Positions 41,890 to 52,085 of a stretch of 64,000 nt of DNA are shown here, in pieces. The stretch spans positions 124,001-188,000 of the forward strand of contig CAJUTU010000001.1 in NCBI GenBank assembly GCA_910589385.1, read 5' to 3'. Both the position numbers and the translations under genes were made by a program. The first letter of the stretch is position 1. Every line of letters begins with the position of its first letter. Under the pieces are notes generated by a model. That model had not been told where the DNA came from. It saw nothing but the letters and a program-made list of their open reading frames with translations, and did no database searches. Source of the stretch: an uncultured Lachnospiraceae bacterium (GTDB lineage: Bacteria > Bacillota > Clostridia > Lachnospirales > Lachnospiraceae).

Positions 41890-43362
41890 TCAGAAACAAG
41901 AAGAAAAGAAAGCCTTATACCCTTTCACTGCCTCATATAGATCCGCCTTGCTTGTCACTTCCCAGGGCGCGTGCATACTTAATACTGCAATCCCACAGTC
42001 AATGACATCCATTCCGTATTTTGCCATGATATAGGCGATGGTGCCCCCGCCGCCCTGGTCTACGGCTCCAAGTTCCGCGGTCTGGAACACTACATGTTGT
42101 CCCTCCATGATTCTTCTAAGCATAGCCATATATTCCGGATTCGCGTCATTGGCTCCGGACTTGCCGCCGCTTCCGCTGTATTTATTGAATACCAGGCCGT
42201 TGGCAAGATATGCCGAATTCTTCTTCTCAAAATATTTTTCAAACATCGGGTCAAACGCAGCGCTGACATCTGCCGACAGCATCCGTGAATTCATAAGCGT
42301 CCGGCGCAGTCTCAGATCCAGAGGCATCGTCCTGTCTTCCTGCATTAAAAGGCCGTCCTGTCCGATGTTTTCCCCCATTGCAGAATCTTCTTCCATTTTT
42401 TTATTCTGGCCGCAGCCCTTGGTCAAGGCAAGGATCTCCGCCACCGCATTTTCAAAGAACCGGGATTTCATTCCTGTGGCACCGTTGCTGCCGGTTTCCT
42501 CTTTGTCAACAAGAAGGCAGCAGGATGTCCTCTCCAGTTTTTCATGGTCTCCCAACTCTAATAAAGCGGTTAATGACGAAAATGCACAGCTCCGGTCATC
42601 CTGCCCATATGCCAGCACCATGCTCTTATCTATCCCACATTCTCTCGCTTTCCCTGCCGGCACTACTTCCAGTTCCGCTGACAGGAAATCTTCTTCCTCA
42701 ATCTGATATTTCTCATACAGGATCTTTAGAATCTGCTCCTTTGCCACACTTTCTCCCACTGGCTGGTTCCCTACCAATACATCCATTTTTTCTGCGTCAA
42801 AAAAATCCTTTACCTTCTGTTCGTTACGCTCTCTTCCAAGGTGGGGCAGAAGATCCGTGATCACCAGTACCGGATCATCCTCTTTTTCCCCGATACAGAT
42901 TTCCACTGCCGTCCCATCTCTTTTCACCACGATGCCGTGCAGCGCAAGAGGGCATGCAAACCACTGGTATTTTTTGATGCCGCCATAATAATGTGTATCC
43001 AGATAAACATTCCCAGTTTCCTCATAGCATGGGATCTGCTTGATATCCAGACGCGGAGAATCTACATGGGAACCAATGATATTCAGCCCACTCTCGATTG
43101 CTCCTTCTCCTATCTTGAAAAACGCCGCTGATTTTCCCATATGGGTAAAATACACTTTATCTCCTGGTTTTATAGCTCTTTTCTTTTGTATCAGCATCTG
43201 CAGATCCTGAAAGCCTTTTTCTTTTGCAAGCCTGACTGCCTGCGAAATACATTCACGCTCCGTCTTTCCGGCATCTAGAAAATGGCGGTATAGAAAACTT
43301 AGTTCTTCTACCGCCATCCTGTCTGCTTCATTATAAACTTTCCAAACATTTTTTCTCTCCAT
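41890..43362 (-). CDS. M18 aminopeptidase (copy 1)
   Basis: 490-residue dinuclear zinc aminopeptidase of family M18 (aspartyl aminopeptidase / ApeA type). Landmarks: IGSHVDSPRLDIKQIP (His and Asp of the metal site), YYGGIKKYQW, VDKEETGSNGATGMKS (metal Glu and catalytic base), SADVSAAFDPMF and CGIAVLSMHAPWE near the C-terminus with the last histidine ligand. It removes N-terminal residues from peptides in the cytoplasm. Compared with the neighbouring copy it carries about 30 extra residues (around GCGQNKKMEEDSAMGEN) in the middle. Confidence 0.9.
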   Translation of the reverse strand: MERKNVWKVYNEADRMAVEELSFLYRHFLDAGKTERECISQAVRLAKEKGFQDLQMLIQKKRAIKPGDKVYFTHMGKSAAFFKIGEGAIESGLNIIGSHVDSPRLDIKQIPCYEETGNVYLDTHYYGGIKKYQWFACPLALHGIVVKRDGTAVEICIGEKEDDPVLVITDLLPHLGRERNEQKVKDFFDAEKMDVLVGNQPVGESVAKEQILKILYEKYQIEEEDFLSAELEVVPAGKARECGIDKSMVLAYGQDDRSCAFSSLTALLELGDHEKLERTSCCLLVDKEETGSNGATGMKSRFFENAVAEILALTKGCGQNKKMEEDSAMGENIGQDGLLMQEDRTMPLDLRLRRTLMNSRMLSADVSAAFDPMFEKYFEKKNSAYLANGLVFNKYSGSGGKSGANDANPEYMAMLRRIMEGQHVVFQTAELGAVDQGGGGTIAYIMAKYGMDVIDCGIAVLSMHAPWEVTSKADLYEAVKGYKAFFSSCF

Positions 43363-43485
43363 AATATCTACTCCTTTATCTGATCAATTACAAGATAGTA
43401 TGGAAAGATTTTGTACTTTTATACTTTGCCGGGCGAAGTCCGCCTGTCCCACAAGGACATATATTCCGGGCAATATCTATACTAT

Positions 43486-44856
43486 TTATTTCATATCCTT
43501 CAAAAAGGCACGATACCCTCTGTACGCCTCATAAACATCCGCCTTGCTTGCGATTTCCCATGGCGCATGCATACAAAGGATTGCCACGCCTCCGTCAATC
43601 ACTTCCATGCCGTACTCTGCCAGAATGAATGCAATGGTTCCGCCTCCGCCTGCATCAATCCTGCCAAGCTCTGCCATCTGGAATCCCACTTTATTATCGC
43701 CAAATACTTTACGCAGCTTTGCGATATATTCTGCATTGGCATCATTCGATCCTCCCTTGCCTCTCGAACCGGTATGCTTATTAAATACCGGACCTTTTCC
43801 AAAGAAACAAGAGGATTTTTTATCATATACATCTGCATAGTTCGGATCATAGGCTGCGCTCACATCTGATGAGATCATAGTTGAATGAGCCAGAGTACGG
43901 CGCAGTTTCAGTTCAGTGTATCCGCCCACTTTATCATACAACTCCGCTACCGCATTTTCAAAAAAACGGGATTTCATACCGGTTGCACCTACACTGCCTA
44001 TCTCTTCTTTATCCACCAGAATACAGCATGCAGTACGTGTCACGGTTTCCGTATCCAGCATGGCTGCCAGAGAAGTATATGCACAAATCCTGTCATCCTG
44101 TCCATATGCCATGATCATACTTCTGTCCAGACCACATTCCCGCGCCTTTCCTGCCGGCACCACTTCCAGTTCTGCTGACATTAAGTCCTCTTTTTCGATA
44201 TGATATATTTCTTCAAGCAGCTTCACAATCTGTGCAGCAGCAGCATCTTTTTCCTCCCCTTTTAGAGGTCTGCTTCCGATCAGAATATCCAGATTCTCCC
44301 CTTCCACAACAACGGAAGCCTTCTTTTCCAGCTGCTTGGAAGAAAGGTGTACCAAAAGGTCTGTCACTGCAAAAATCGGATCCGTATCCTTTTCCCCAAT
44401 AGACACGACTTCTTTCGTGCCGTCTTTACGCACGATCACACCATGAATGGCAAGCGGCACGGTCACCCACTGGTATTTCTTAATCCCACCATAATAGTGG
44501 GTGTCAAAATAAGCCAGCCCGCTTTCCTCATACAGCGGATTCTGCTTTAAATCCAGACGAGGGGAATCGATATGTGCTCCAAGGATATTCATGCCATCCT
44601 CCAGATTGTCTGTCCCTATATGGAATAAAGCAATGGACTTTTCCATCCAGGACACATAAACCTTATCGCCTGGCACAAGACGCTCTGCCGCATACAAATT
44701 TCGGTATCCTCTCGCCTCTGCCTGCCGTATAATTTCGGACACGCACTCTCTCTCCGTCTTCCCGGCATCCAGAAAATCCCGGTAGTCTTTACACACCTTC
44801 TCTAATCCTTCCAGTTGTTCCGCCTCATATGTAAGCCACAAGTTTTCCTTTTCCAT
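43486..44856 (-). CDS. M18 aminopeptidase (copy 2)
   Basis: 456-residue paralogue of the next gene downstream, with the same metal-site motifs: LGAHIDSPRLDLKQNP, VDKEEIGSVGATGMKS, SSDVSAAYDPNYAD and GGVAILCMHAPWE. Both copies look functional, and their divergence suggests an old duplication with possible substrate split. The 123-nt gap between the two holds stem structures but no clear terminator, so they may be co-transcribed. Confidence 0.9.
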   Translation of the reverse strand: MEKENLWLTYEAEQLEGLEKVCKDYRDFLDAGKTERECVSEIIRQAEARGYRNLYAAERLVPGDKVYVSWMEKSIALFHIGTDNLEDGMNILGAHIDSPRLDLKQNPLYEESGLAYFDTHYYGGIKKYQWVTVPLAIHGVIVRKDGTKEVVSIGEKDTDPIFAVTDLLVHLSSKQLEKKASVVVEGENLDILIGSRPLKGEEKDAAAAQIVKLLEEIYHIEKEDLMSAELEVVPAGKARECGLDRSMIMAYGQDDRICAYTSLAAMLDTETVTRTACCILVDKEEIGSVGATGMKSRFFENAVAELYDKVGGYTELKLRRTLAHSTMISSDVSAAYDPNYADVYDKKSSCFFGKGPVFNKHTGSRGKGGSNDANAEYIAKLRKVFGDNKVGFQMAELGRIDAGGGGTIAFILAEYGMEVIDGGVAILCMHAPWEIASKADVYEAYRGYRAFLKDMK

Positions 44857-44870
44857 TTTATCCCTCCTGT

Positions 44871-44918
44871 ATTTTACAGCCCCTAAAACCCCGCAGAAAA
44901 CTACGGGGTTTCAGGGGC
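44871..44918 (-). terminator. Terminator-like hairpin after glyS
   Basis: GCCCC...GGGGC stem with an inner AAACCCCG/CGGGGTTT stem, a long GC-rich hairpin downstream of glyS. The T tract after it is weak. Confidence 0.6.
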
Positions 44919-44964
44919 ATACTATTAAGCTGTCTTAATTCTGGAAACCATTTATGGAACGGTT

Positions 44965-46356
44965 CTAAAATCTAAATTTCTCCTCAAAATAGGCCTTCAG
45001 ATCTTCAATCTTTACTCTTTCCTGTTCCATGGTGTCACGGTCACGCACTGTCACGGCGCCGTCTTCCTCAGAATCAAAATCATAGGTCACGCAGAACGGA
45101 GTCCCGATCTCGTCCTGACGGCGGTAACGTTTTCCAATATTTCCCCGGTCGTCATATTCACAGTTATAGTATTTTGATAATTCTGCAAATACTTTTTCCG
45201 CTCCTTCGCCCAGTTTCTTTGACAGCGGAAGTACACCGACTTTCACCGGGGCAAGCGCCGGATGGAAATGGAGCACGGTTCTCTTATCCCCGCCTTCCAG
45301 TTCTTCCTCATCATAAGCACTGCAGAGGAATGCCAGCACCATACGATCTGCCCCCAGAGACGGCTCGATCACATATGGGATGTATTTTTCATTCTTCACA
45401 TCATCAAAATAGGTCAGATCCTGCTTAGATACTTCCATGTGCTGGGACAGGTCGTAATTCGTACGATCCGCGATCCCCCACAGTTCTCCCCAGCCAAACG
45501 GGAACAAAAATTCTACGTCTGTAGTTGCTTTACTATAGAAAGAAAGTTCTTCTTTCTCGTGATCACGATATCTGACTTCATCATCTTTTAATCCAAGCGA
45601 ACTAAGCCAATCCAGGCAGAACTTCTTCCAATATGCAAACCATTCCAGATCTGTATCCGGCTCACAGAAAAATTCCAGTTCCATCTGCTCGAACTCTCTC
45701 GTACGGAAAGTAAAATTACCTGGTGTAATCTCATTTCGGAAAGATTTTCCAATCTGTGCAATTCCGAAAGGAATCTTTTTCCGTGAGGTCCTCTGCACAT
45801 TTTTAAAATTCACAAAAATTCCCTGAGCGGTCTCAGGCCGCAAATACACTGTGTTCTTTGCATCCTCTGTCACACCCTGAAAAGTCTTGAACATCAGGTT
45901 GAACTGGCGTATATCCGTAAAATTGTGTTTCCCGCAGGTCGGACAGGGAATCTGGTGTTCTTCAATAAACGCCGTCATCTGCTCCTGGGACCATGCATCT
46001 ACAGTCCCCTCCAGAGCAATTCCTTTTTCTTCACAAAAATCTTCAATCAATTTATCCGCACGGAACCTCTCGTGACACTCTTTACAATCCATCAGAGGAT
46101 CCGAAAATCCTCCCAGATGGCCGGATGCTACCCATGTCTGCGGATTCATCAAGATCGCACAGTCTACACCTACATTGTACGGGGACTCCTGTACAAACTT
46201 CTGCCACCAGGCTTTCTTTACATTATTCTTCAGCTCCACGCCAAGGTTTCCATAATCCCATGTATTCGCCAGGCCGCCGTAGATCTCGGAACCCGGATAT
46301 ACGAAACCTCTTGATTTTGCAAGGGCTACAATCTTTTCCATCGTCTTCTCTGCCAT
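44965..46356 (-). CDS. glyS: Glycine-tRNA ligase
   Basis: 463-residue class II synthetase of the single-chain (alpha2) type. Class II motifs are visible: motif 2 FRNEITPGNFTFRTREFEQMELEFF and motif 3 EPSLGADRMVLAFL. Cysteine pairs CKECH and CPTCGKH probably bind zinc. It charges tRNA-Gly; a tRNA-Gly(CCC) gene is elsewhere in this window. It has a clear promoter, and I found no T-box leader. Confidence 0.97.
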   Translation of the reverse strand: MAEKTMEKIVALAKSRGFVYPGSEIYGGLANTWDYGNLGVELKNNVKKAWWQKFVQESPYNVGVDCAILMNPQTWVASGHLGGFSDPLMDCKECHERFRADKLIEDFCEEKGIALEGTVDAWSQEQMTAFIEEHQIPCPTCGKHNFTDIRQFNLMFKTFQGVTEDAKNTVYLRPETAQGIFVNFKNVQRTSRKKIPFGIAQIGKSFRNEITPGNFTFRTREFEQMELEFFCEPDTDLEWFAYWKKFCLDWLSSLGLKDDEVRYRDHEKEELSFYSKATTDVEFLFPFGWGELWGIADRTNYDLSQHMEVSKQDLTYFDDVKNEKYIPYVIEPSLGADRMVLAFLCSAYDEEELEGGDKRTVLHFHPALAPVKVGVLPLSKKLGEGAEKVFAELSKYYNCEYDDRGNIGKRYRRQDEIGTPFCVTYDFDSEEDGAVTVRDRDTMEQERVKIEDLKAYFEEKFRF

Positions 46357-46450
46357 AAAATTTGATCCTCACATTCTTCCTTCATCTTCATACTTTTCCG
46401 AGAACTATCCAAAACAGCCCAAACCGCTGAATCGTTCCCAAGCCATAGTC

Positions 46451-46479
46451 ATTATAACGATTCTGAAAAGATTTGTAAA
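46451..46479 (-). promoter_or_regulatory. Promoter of glyS
   Basis: TTTACA and TATAAT separated by 17 bp on the minus strand, about 95 nt before the start codon. The leader lacks T-box features. Confidence 0.75.
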
Positions 46480-46596
46480 GATATACTGGCTGTCCAGGCG
46501 TAAAATAATTCCATTTTCCACATATGTTTTCGAAATCGCTGACTGCATTACATCACAATGCCTCCCAGTCCTCCACAACAGGTTTTCACAGAATCT

Positions 46597-47133
46597 CTAT
46601 ATATACATTCGGGCTTTAAACGGATTTTTCTTGGGAAATCCGAATAATCTCCCTGCATCCGGCGGTACACAGTCAGTCCGGATATCCCCCCAGTGCTCTT
46701 CTAAGAGCAGCACTGGAATATTTTTCTCCACCGCACTTTTCAGATAATCCCTCCCTGAGCCAATAGGGGTGGAGATCACGCCATCTACGCCCCTCTCTAC
46801 CATATAATCCACATAATCCTTTGCCTGGATTCCATTTTCCTCATGAGTTGCAAAGGTAACTGAGTATCCCAACAGTCGGAATTTTTTCTCGATCTCACTG
46901 ATGATTGCTGCCGTATGCGGTGAACTTACCCGGCCTGTGATCAGACCAATCATATAGGCCTTGGAAGTCCTAAGCCCACGTGCCGAACGATTTGGCAAAT
47001 ATCCCAGCTTCTGGATGGCAGCCTCAATAAGCTCCCGATTCTCCGCACGTACTGTACCGCCATTCATATACTTTGAAATCGTTGAAATTGCAAGATTCGT
47101 TTCTTTTGCCACATCTTTAATCGTCACTGCCAT
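46597..47133 (-). pseudogene. LacI-family repressor, C-terminally truncated
   Basis: The first about 155 residues are a normal LacI protein: helix-turn-helix TIKDVAKETNLAISTISKYMNGG, hinge helix NRSARGLRTSKAYMIGLI, and the N-terminal half of the sugar-binding domain. The frame then ends at 178 residues with an unrelated tail; the second ligand-binding lobe (about 160 residues) is missing, and I could not find it in other frames downstream. It can no longer bind inducer normally. It would have controlled the sugar locus upstream of it. Its -10/-35 (TACAAT, TTGCGC, 18 bp) overlaps the terminator of the preceding gene. Confidence 0.85.
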
Positions 47134-47216
47134 ATCCTAATCTCCTTACGTTACATCGTACCAAAGAAAAGCGGCCGACTTTTATACTTTGACCCATTGC
47201 TCCCCATTGTAACACA

Positions 47217-47250
47217 TAAGAAAAGGCCAGCGCAATAGAGCACCAGCCAT
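47217..47250 (-). terminator. Terminator after the GHL6 pseudogene
   Basis: GGCTGGTGC pairs with GCGCTGGCC (including wobble pairs) around a 6-nt loop, followed by TTTTCTT on the minus strand. Confidence 0.65.
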
Positions 47251-47271
47251 TTCTTTGTATTTATTTACCGT

Positions 47272-49292
47272 CTATTTATATGCAAGTTCTACCATGACAT
47301 GTCCCTTCAGCTTCTCGATTTCAAAGACAATCCTTCCGTCTCTTTCCTCAAAGGGTATCTCTTTCTCTTCTGGAACTAAACGAACTAACTTTACTGTCTT
47401 TTCTGTCTTTACAGAGAATTCTATATGATAGACCGGGATCACATCATCAATCGTATATAATTCATCGCAGTTCTTCATCGGAATGTAATGCAGCGCATGA
47501 AGGACATATCTTTTTTCCATCTCCTGTTCATTAAGAGCGACCGCCATAGAAGTCGGCCCATTATGCCGTACCAAAGCTTCTGGAAGCAGCATTTTTAGTG
47601 CAGCTTGAAATATCTCTCTGCACCATCTGGGATGTTTACTCTGATAGATAGAGAACAAGGGATGCATGAAATAGATACAGTCCCCATTCCTTACCACCGC
47701 AGGATATCCTTTTTCATGGGAGGAAGGTGTATGCCTGTGAGAGCAAAAATGCTGCCAGGTACGGTTAAAATAAGGAACATATGTATCCGCGAGCACTGCA
47801 CCTGCCTCCGGCTCCACCTGCTCTCCTTTCAGATACATCACATGCTCTGTTTTGGGCAGCTTCTTCCCAACTATTTCATTTGGCATAATAAAATCTGGAC
47901 TATATGGCGCCTCTCCCACATATTTTATTCCCAGACAGTCCAGCATAAATTTTGTCTTCCCCTTGTCAAGCCCTGATTTTCCTGTAGCCAGAATTTTCCC
48001 TCCGTCTTTCACATATGCTTCTGCCTTTTCTGCCAGCCGCCCGTCAAATAAGATCACATCCGGAAGAATCAGAACCGGATATGAACTCCAGTCCGACTTG
48101 TCATCTACAATATCAAACTGATATCCAAGTTCATCCAGCATCGCACATACGCCGTTGACAGGAGCTGATACACTGCCACCGCACTGTGCTTTTAAAACCT
48201 GCCACTCATCTGTAAGAACCGCAAGTTCTGTCACAGCCTTTGCCCCAATACACCAAAGTTCTTTCTTCTCTACTTCCTGATACACATTTCCTACCAGTTC
48301 GTAGACCGGGTCCGATATCTTTCCGTCCGGATCCAGCTGATCCCCGATCAGGCATTTGCTGTTATAGGCCAGCATTCGGAAACATTCATACTGGAGCGCC
48401 TCGAGATTTTTAAAAGAATGGAAATCCCCCCACATGGTATGGAATTTTCCGGTATGAGATAATAGATCCATCCCTGTAGTCCTGGCATACCGCACCGTAT
48501 TCGTAAAATGTGTATACCCCCAGTCACCGCTTGGAAGAGATTCCAGCTCCCAGTGCGTATAGGCATCTTTTGCATCCACGGCAGCAGGGCCTATATGCCC
48601 GCCATTATAGAATACTGTAACATCTTCTTTCAGATTTTTGATAAAATCCGTTATATCCAGACGAAATTCCTTTAACATCTGTACCGCATATTTTACCCGC
48701 TCCTCTTTTACCTCTGGGTCATACCCCTGTTTCAACATACCATCCACACAATGCGCACAAGAACAGTCCACCACATTTACAATATCCAGAAACATCCCAT
48801 CAATCCGCTCTGGTGTCAATACCTGGAACAGATCTTTTATATGTTCTTTCAAAAACTGCCTGTACTCTGGATTATTGACACAAAGTGTACGATAAAATCC
48901 AGGCTCATAAACCTTGCTCGCCTCTTCTCCACAGAAATCCACGATCCCCCGTCTGCCGTCAGGCAGCACCAGTCCGGATGCATTCTGCTCATATGGTAAT
49001 CCCACTGTATCGTGGTGTATACCGGAACCCGTATTCCTCGTTTATGGCAGGCATCAATCTGTTCCTGCAGCAGATTTTTATTTTTCAGTCCTGGATGGAC
49101 CATCTCTGGAAATCTTTCTGAATCATAGTACATCATACCATGATGGCACCGGGTAAAACAGCTTACAGAATTTACTCTGGCCGCCTCCAATGTGGACGCA
49201 AATCTTTCCCCGTCAAAGCGCTCACCTACTGACAAGATCTTTTCACTTGTATGAAAATCCATGTGTATCTGGCGAAACCTTAATTCCTCCAT
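47272..49292 (-). pseudogene. GHL6-type glycoside hydrolase, frameshifted
   Basis: From MEELRFRQIHMDFH (ribosome binding site AAGGAGG) the protein reads as a hypothetical glycosyl hydrolase 6 (GHL6) domain, with the trimerisation/beta-galactosidase-like middle domain further on. The frame breaks at a five-base G tract (48946-48950 on the plus strand as C): upstream ...HPDWCCLTADGG, downstream ...IVDFCGEEASKVYEPGFYRTL. One extra G would restore a single protein of about 672 residues. Otherwise the sequence is uninterrupted, so the lesion is recent or a sequencing error. The substrate is unknown; the adjacent fucosidase stub hints at fucosylated glycans. Confidence 0.82.
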
Positions 49293-49393
49293 TAAAAATA
49301 CCTCCTTCATAAATATAAGCATTTCACTGGCTATAACACAAATCCGGTTACCGTTCGCCAGCCCTCCAGTAAACAGTAACCGAACCACAATGA

Positions 49394-50218
49394 TCAGCCT
49401 TTGATAGCTCCTGTCAGCATACCATCCTGAACTTTCTCATGGAACGCAATATAAATCGCAACCATCAGGATGACCGCTACAATGATACATGCAAAAATCG
49501 GCCCTAATGAAACCTTATATCCACCTGTAAATGTAAGCATTGCTCTTGCTACCGTATATTTATCCTGATCAGACATCAAGATCATGTCAAAAATTAATTC
49601 ACCATATCCGGCGATAAATGCCAGAATCGCTTCTGTCGAAATGATCGGGGTACAGCATGGGAGCAGTACTCTGAATAACGTCTGTACATCCCCGCATCCG
49701 TCAATCCTTGCCGCATCGTCCAATTCCTTGCTTACTCCGTCCAGATAGCCTGTGAACAGAAAGATTGCCTGTGGAAGCGCGAATGCTGTATAAGTTAAGA
49801 TCAAAAACCAGAATTCATTTTTCCCGCCAATCCTGGCGGCCATGGAAGAAATCGGGATGATCGTACAATGCACCGGCACCATAACTCCGATCAGGAATAC
49901 CATATAGATCAGAGTCCTGCCTTTGAATTTTTTCCTGGACAGGATATATGCCGCCATGATCCCGATCACAATAGTCAGTATCGTGGAGGTAATGGCAAGA
50001 AACAGAGAATTGCCCACCGCCTGGAGGATATATGCGCTCTCAAAAGCCTGTGTATAATTGGACCACATGAACTCTTCCGGCCAGCTAAACATTCCAAGGG
50101 TAATGCCGTCATTATCCTTTACAGAACATAAAAATGTGATAAACAACGGGAATATGGTCATAAAAACCCAAAAAATCGCAAACAAGTAGATCAGGGGCTT
50201 ACTTATTTTTCTTCTCAT
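49394..50218 (-). CDS. Sugar ABC permease (MalG-like)
   Basis: 274 residues, six membrane spans, with the EAA loop ELDDAARIDGCGDVQTLFRVLLP that docks the ATPase. Carbohydrate importer of the CUT1 type. This is the only apparently intact protein gene of the decayed locus. No ATPase is encoded here, as is normal for CUT1 systems served by a shared MsmK-like ATPase. Confidence 0.87.
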   Translation of the reverse strand: MRRKISKPLIYLFAIFWVFMTIFPLFITFLCSVKDNDGITLGMFSWPEEFMWSNYTQAFESAYILQAVGNSLFLAITSTILTIVIGIMAAYILSRKKFKGRTLIYMVFLIGVMVPVHCTIIPISSMAARIGGKNEFWFLILTYTAFALPQAIFLFTGYLDGVSKELDDAARIDGCGDVQTLFRVLLPCCTPIISTEAILAFIAGYGELIFDMILMSDQDKYTVARAMLTFTGGYKVSLGPIFACIIVAVILMVAIYIAFHEKVQDGMLTGAIKG

Positions 50219-50221
50219 ATT

Positions 50222-51102
50222 TTATGCCTCCTCTCTTTTGAGCACGGTATTCACAAGGATACTGATCGAAATTCCCAGAACTAGCAGCAAGACGCCGATG
50301 GCACTGGATTTGCCGAAGAACTTAAATGTAAATGCTTCATTATATAACAATGATGCCGGCACCTCAGAAGTATGGTTAGGCCCCCCTTGGTTATTGCCCA
50401 TACAGGGTCAAATGCCTTCAAACATCCGGTCACACAAAGGATTGAGAATATCTTAAAGGATTCTTTTGACAATGGGATGGAAATATAACGCAATTTTTTC
50501 CAGCCGGTACATCCGTCCAGCTTCGCAGCTTCGTAAACATCACTTGGGATCGAAACCAGGCCGGCCGCAAAGATCAGCATATTATAGCCAGCATACATCC
50601 ATTCATTGACCAAAATGATACACCACATATTCAATACCGGTGTAGATAACCAGTCCTGACACAACTTCTCCAGGCCGATGCCCCGCAGGAGCTGATTTAC
50701 CACACCATAGGAGGGATTCAGCATATAAACCCACATCAATGCAACAGCAGTCGTGGAAAGCATGACCGGCATAAAATAACTGGTCTTCATGATCTTCGTA
50801 CCCTTTAATTTGGAAGTAATCAGTAATGCCAGCCCAAAAGACAACGGCATCAATATCACAAATCCACCGATCATAAAAAACACAGAATTTAATAGAGACC
50901 GCCAGAAGTCTGCACCAGACAGCACCTGAGCATAATTTTTCAGTCCTACAAAGTTGACCGGCGCACCATAAATCCCCTTCCAGCTATGGAAAGAAAGATA
51001 TATCGTATTACATACAGGATATAAAATGAACATTGCAAACAAGATCAAAGCCGGTGCCAAAAACAAAATAATCGTAAAATTGGATGAAAGTTTTTTCTTC
51101 AC
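50222..51102 (-). pseudogene. Sugar ABC permease (MalF-like), frameshifted
   Basis: The first about 240 residues are a normal CUT1 permease (EAA loop VYEAAKLDGCTGWKKLRYISIPL). At a six-G tract (complement around 50384-50389) the frame shifts: the expected TKGGPNHTSEVPASLLYNEAF continues in another frame to ILVNTVLKREEA and a stop just before the next permease. One extra G would restore the full-length protein. Without it the last two membrane spans are lost. Confidence 0.85.
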
Positions 51103-51123
51103 CTTTATATACCTCCGCTTATC

Positions 51124-51761
51124 CTACAGACACTTTTTCCAAGACCACAAAGTGCCTGCATAATATTCCGGAGAAGTGATAAATTTTACGAATTCAACAG
51201 ATGCCGCGATTTCTTCTTCCGATTTATTCAACTGAGAAACAAAGAACATATCAGAAGCGCCGCCCTGTGCATAACCCTTACATGACTCATCCCCATATGG
51301 GAATGAAACTACACCAACCTTTTCATAGAAATCTGTTCCATAGATTTCATTTGCGATAAACCAGGAGCCATCCCATTTCATCGCAACATTGCCGGCCTTA
51401 AATGCAGAAACTTCTGTTGGAGCATCTGTATCCAATACGTTCCCGCCAAAATAGCCGTTTTCCATCATATCCACCATGTACTGGTAGGCTGCCTTCATTT
51501 CGTCACTGTCATAAGCAAGGTCTCTGGATGCCAGATCATCCACCGCATCTACGCCAAGAGATTTTATGATCAGACAGTTATTAAAATGTCCGAACCGATA
51601 GTTATCTTTTTCACCTGCACAATGTCTCCTTTGCTGCCGCCATCTGAGCCGGCACTATCGTCTCCACCACTGCTTCCGCTGCCGCCGCTTCCACCGCAGC
51701 CAGCCAGCAGACCTACAGTCATCGTTGTTGCCAATACTACTGCCAATGTTCATCTCTTCAT
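51124..51761 (-). pseudogene. Sugar-binding lipoprotein, gutted
   Basis: The lipoprotein start is recognisable (MKR, stop, TLAVVLATTMTVGLLAGCGG), with a TGA at codon 4. After about 60 codons the frame stops and a different frame continues with FGHFNNCLIIKSLGVDAVDDLAS and SFPYGDESCKGYAQGGASDMF, the later part of a CUT1 solute-binding protein, ending early after YYAGTLWSWKK. Roughly 200 residues of the middle and the C-terminal end are gone. It follows a LacI-type operator. Confidence 0.85.
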
Positions 51762-51787
51762 CTTTTTTCACCTTTCTTTTTTTGAGT

Positions 51788-51801
51788 AAAACGTTTCGTT
51801 T
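51788..51801. promoter_or_regulatory. LacI-type operator 2 (AAAACGTTTCGTTT)
   Basis: A LacI/CcpA-family core (AAACGTTTCG) just upstream of the binding-protein remnant. Its near twin sits upstream of the fucosidase stub. Confidence 0.55.
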
Positions 51802-51814
51802 TATGTTGTCCGTA

Positions 51815-52048
51815 TCATACTACCGCCGCTTTATGTACGATCATGTCTGCATCAAATTCTACAGGATTGAATTGCGAAGCTAATTTCTCATATTCTTCCA
51901 CAGGAATATCCAGATCATTCATGATCCACTCTGCGATACGGTCCGTCTTTTTTCCCTTGTATTCACCAGCCAAAAGTGCATAAAGCCCCCAGTGAATAAA
52001 CAGGCCAAACTTCGCATCTTTAAACCACTGTTGTTTCGTATCCTTCAT
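51815..52048 (-). pseudogene. Alpha-L-fucosidase (GH29) N-terminal stub
   Basis: 77 residues: WFKDAKFGLFIHWGLYALLAGEYKG and AEWIMNDLDIPVEEYEKLASQFNP are the hallmark N-terminus of GH29 fucosidases (usually about 430 residues or more). The frame ends right before the next operator, so over 350 residues including the catalytic nucleophile are missing. Start chosen at MKDTKQQWF with an AGGAGAAAG-like site upstream. Confidence 0.85.
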
Positions 52049-52073
52049 TTTCTCTTTCTCCTTTTCTTTTTCA

Positions 52074-52085
52074 CGAAACGTTTTA
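52074..52085. promoter_or_regulatory. LacI-type operator 1 (CGAAACGTTTTA)
   Basis: AAACGTTT palindromic core directly upstream of the fucosidase stub, sharing its 8-bp centre with the second operator about 285 bp away. A CcpA catabolite-response element is an alternative reading. Confidence 0.5.

Noticed and set aside
46357..46596. T-box riboswitch before glyS
   Set aside because: No specifier-loop/antiterminator sequence (such as the TGGN-type T-box) or leader terminator could be found; a normal promoter is present instead.
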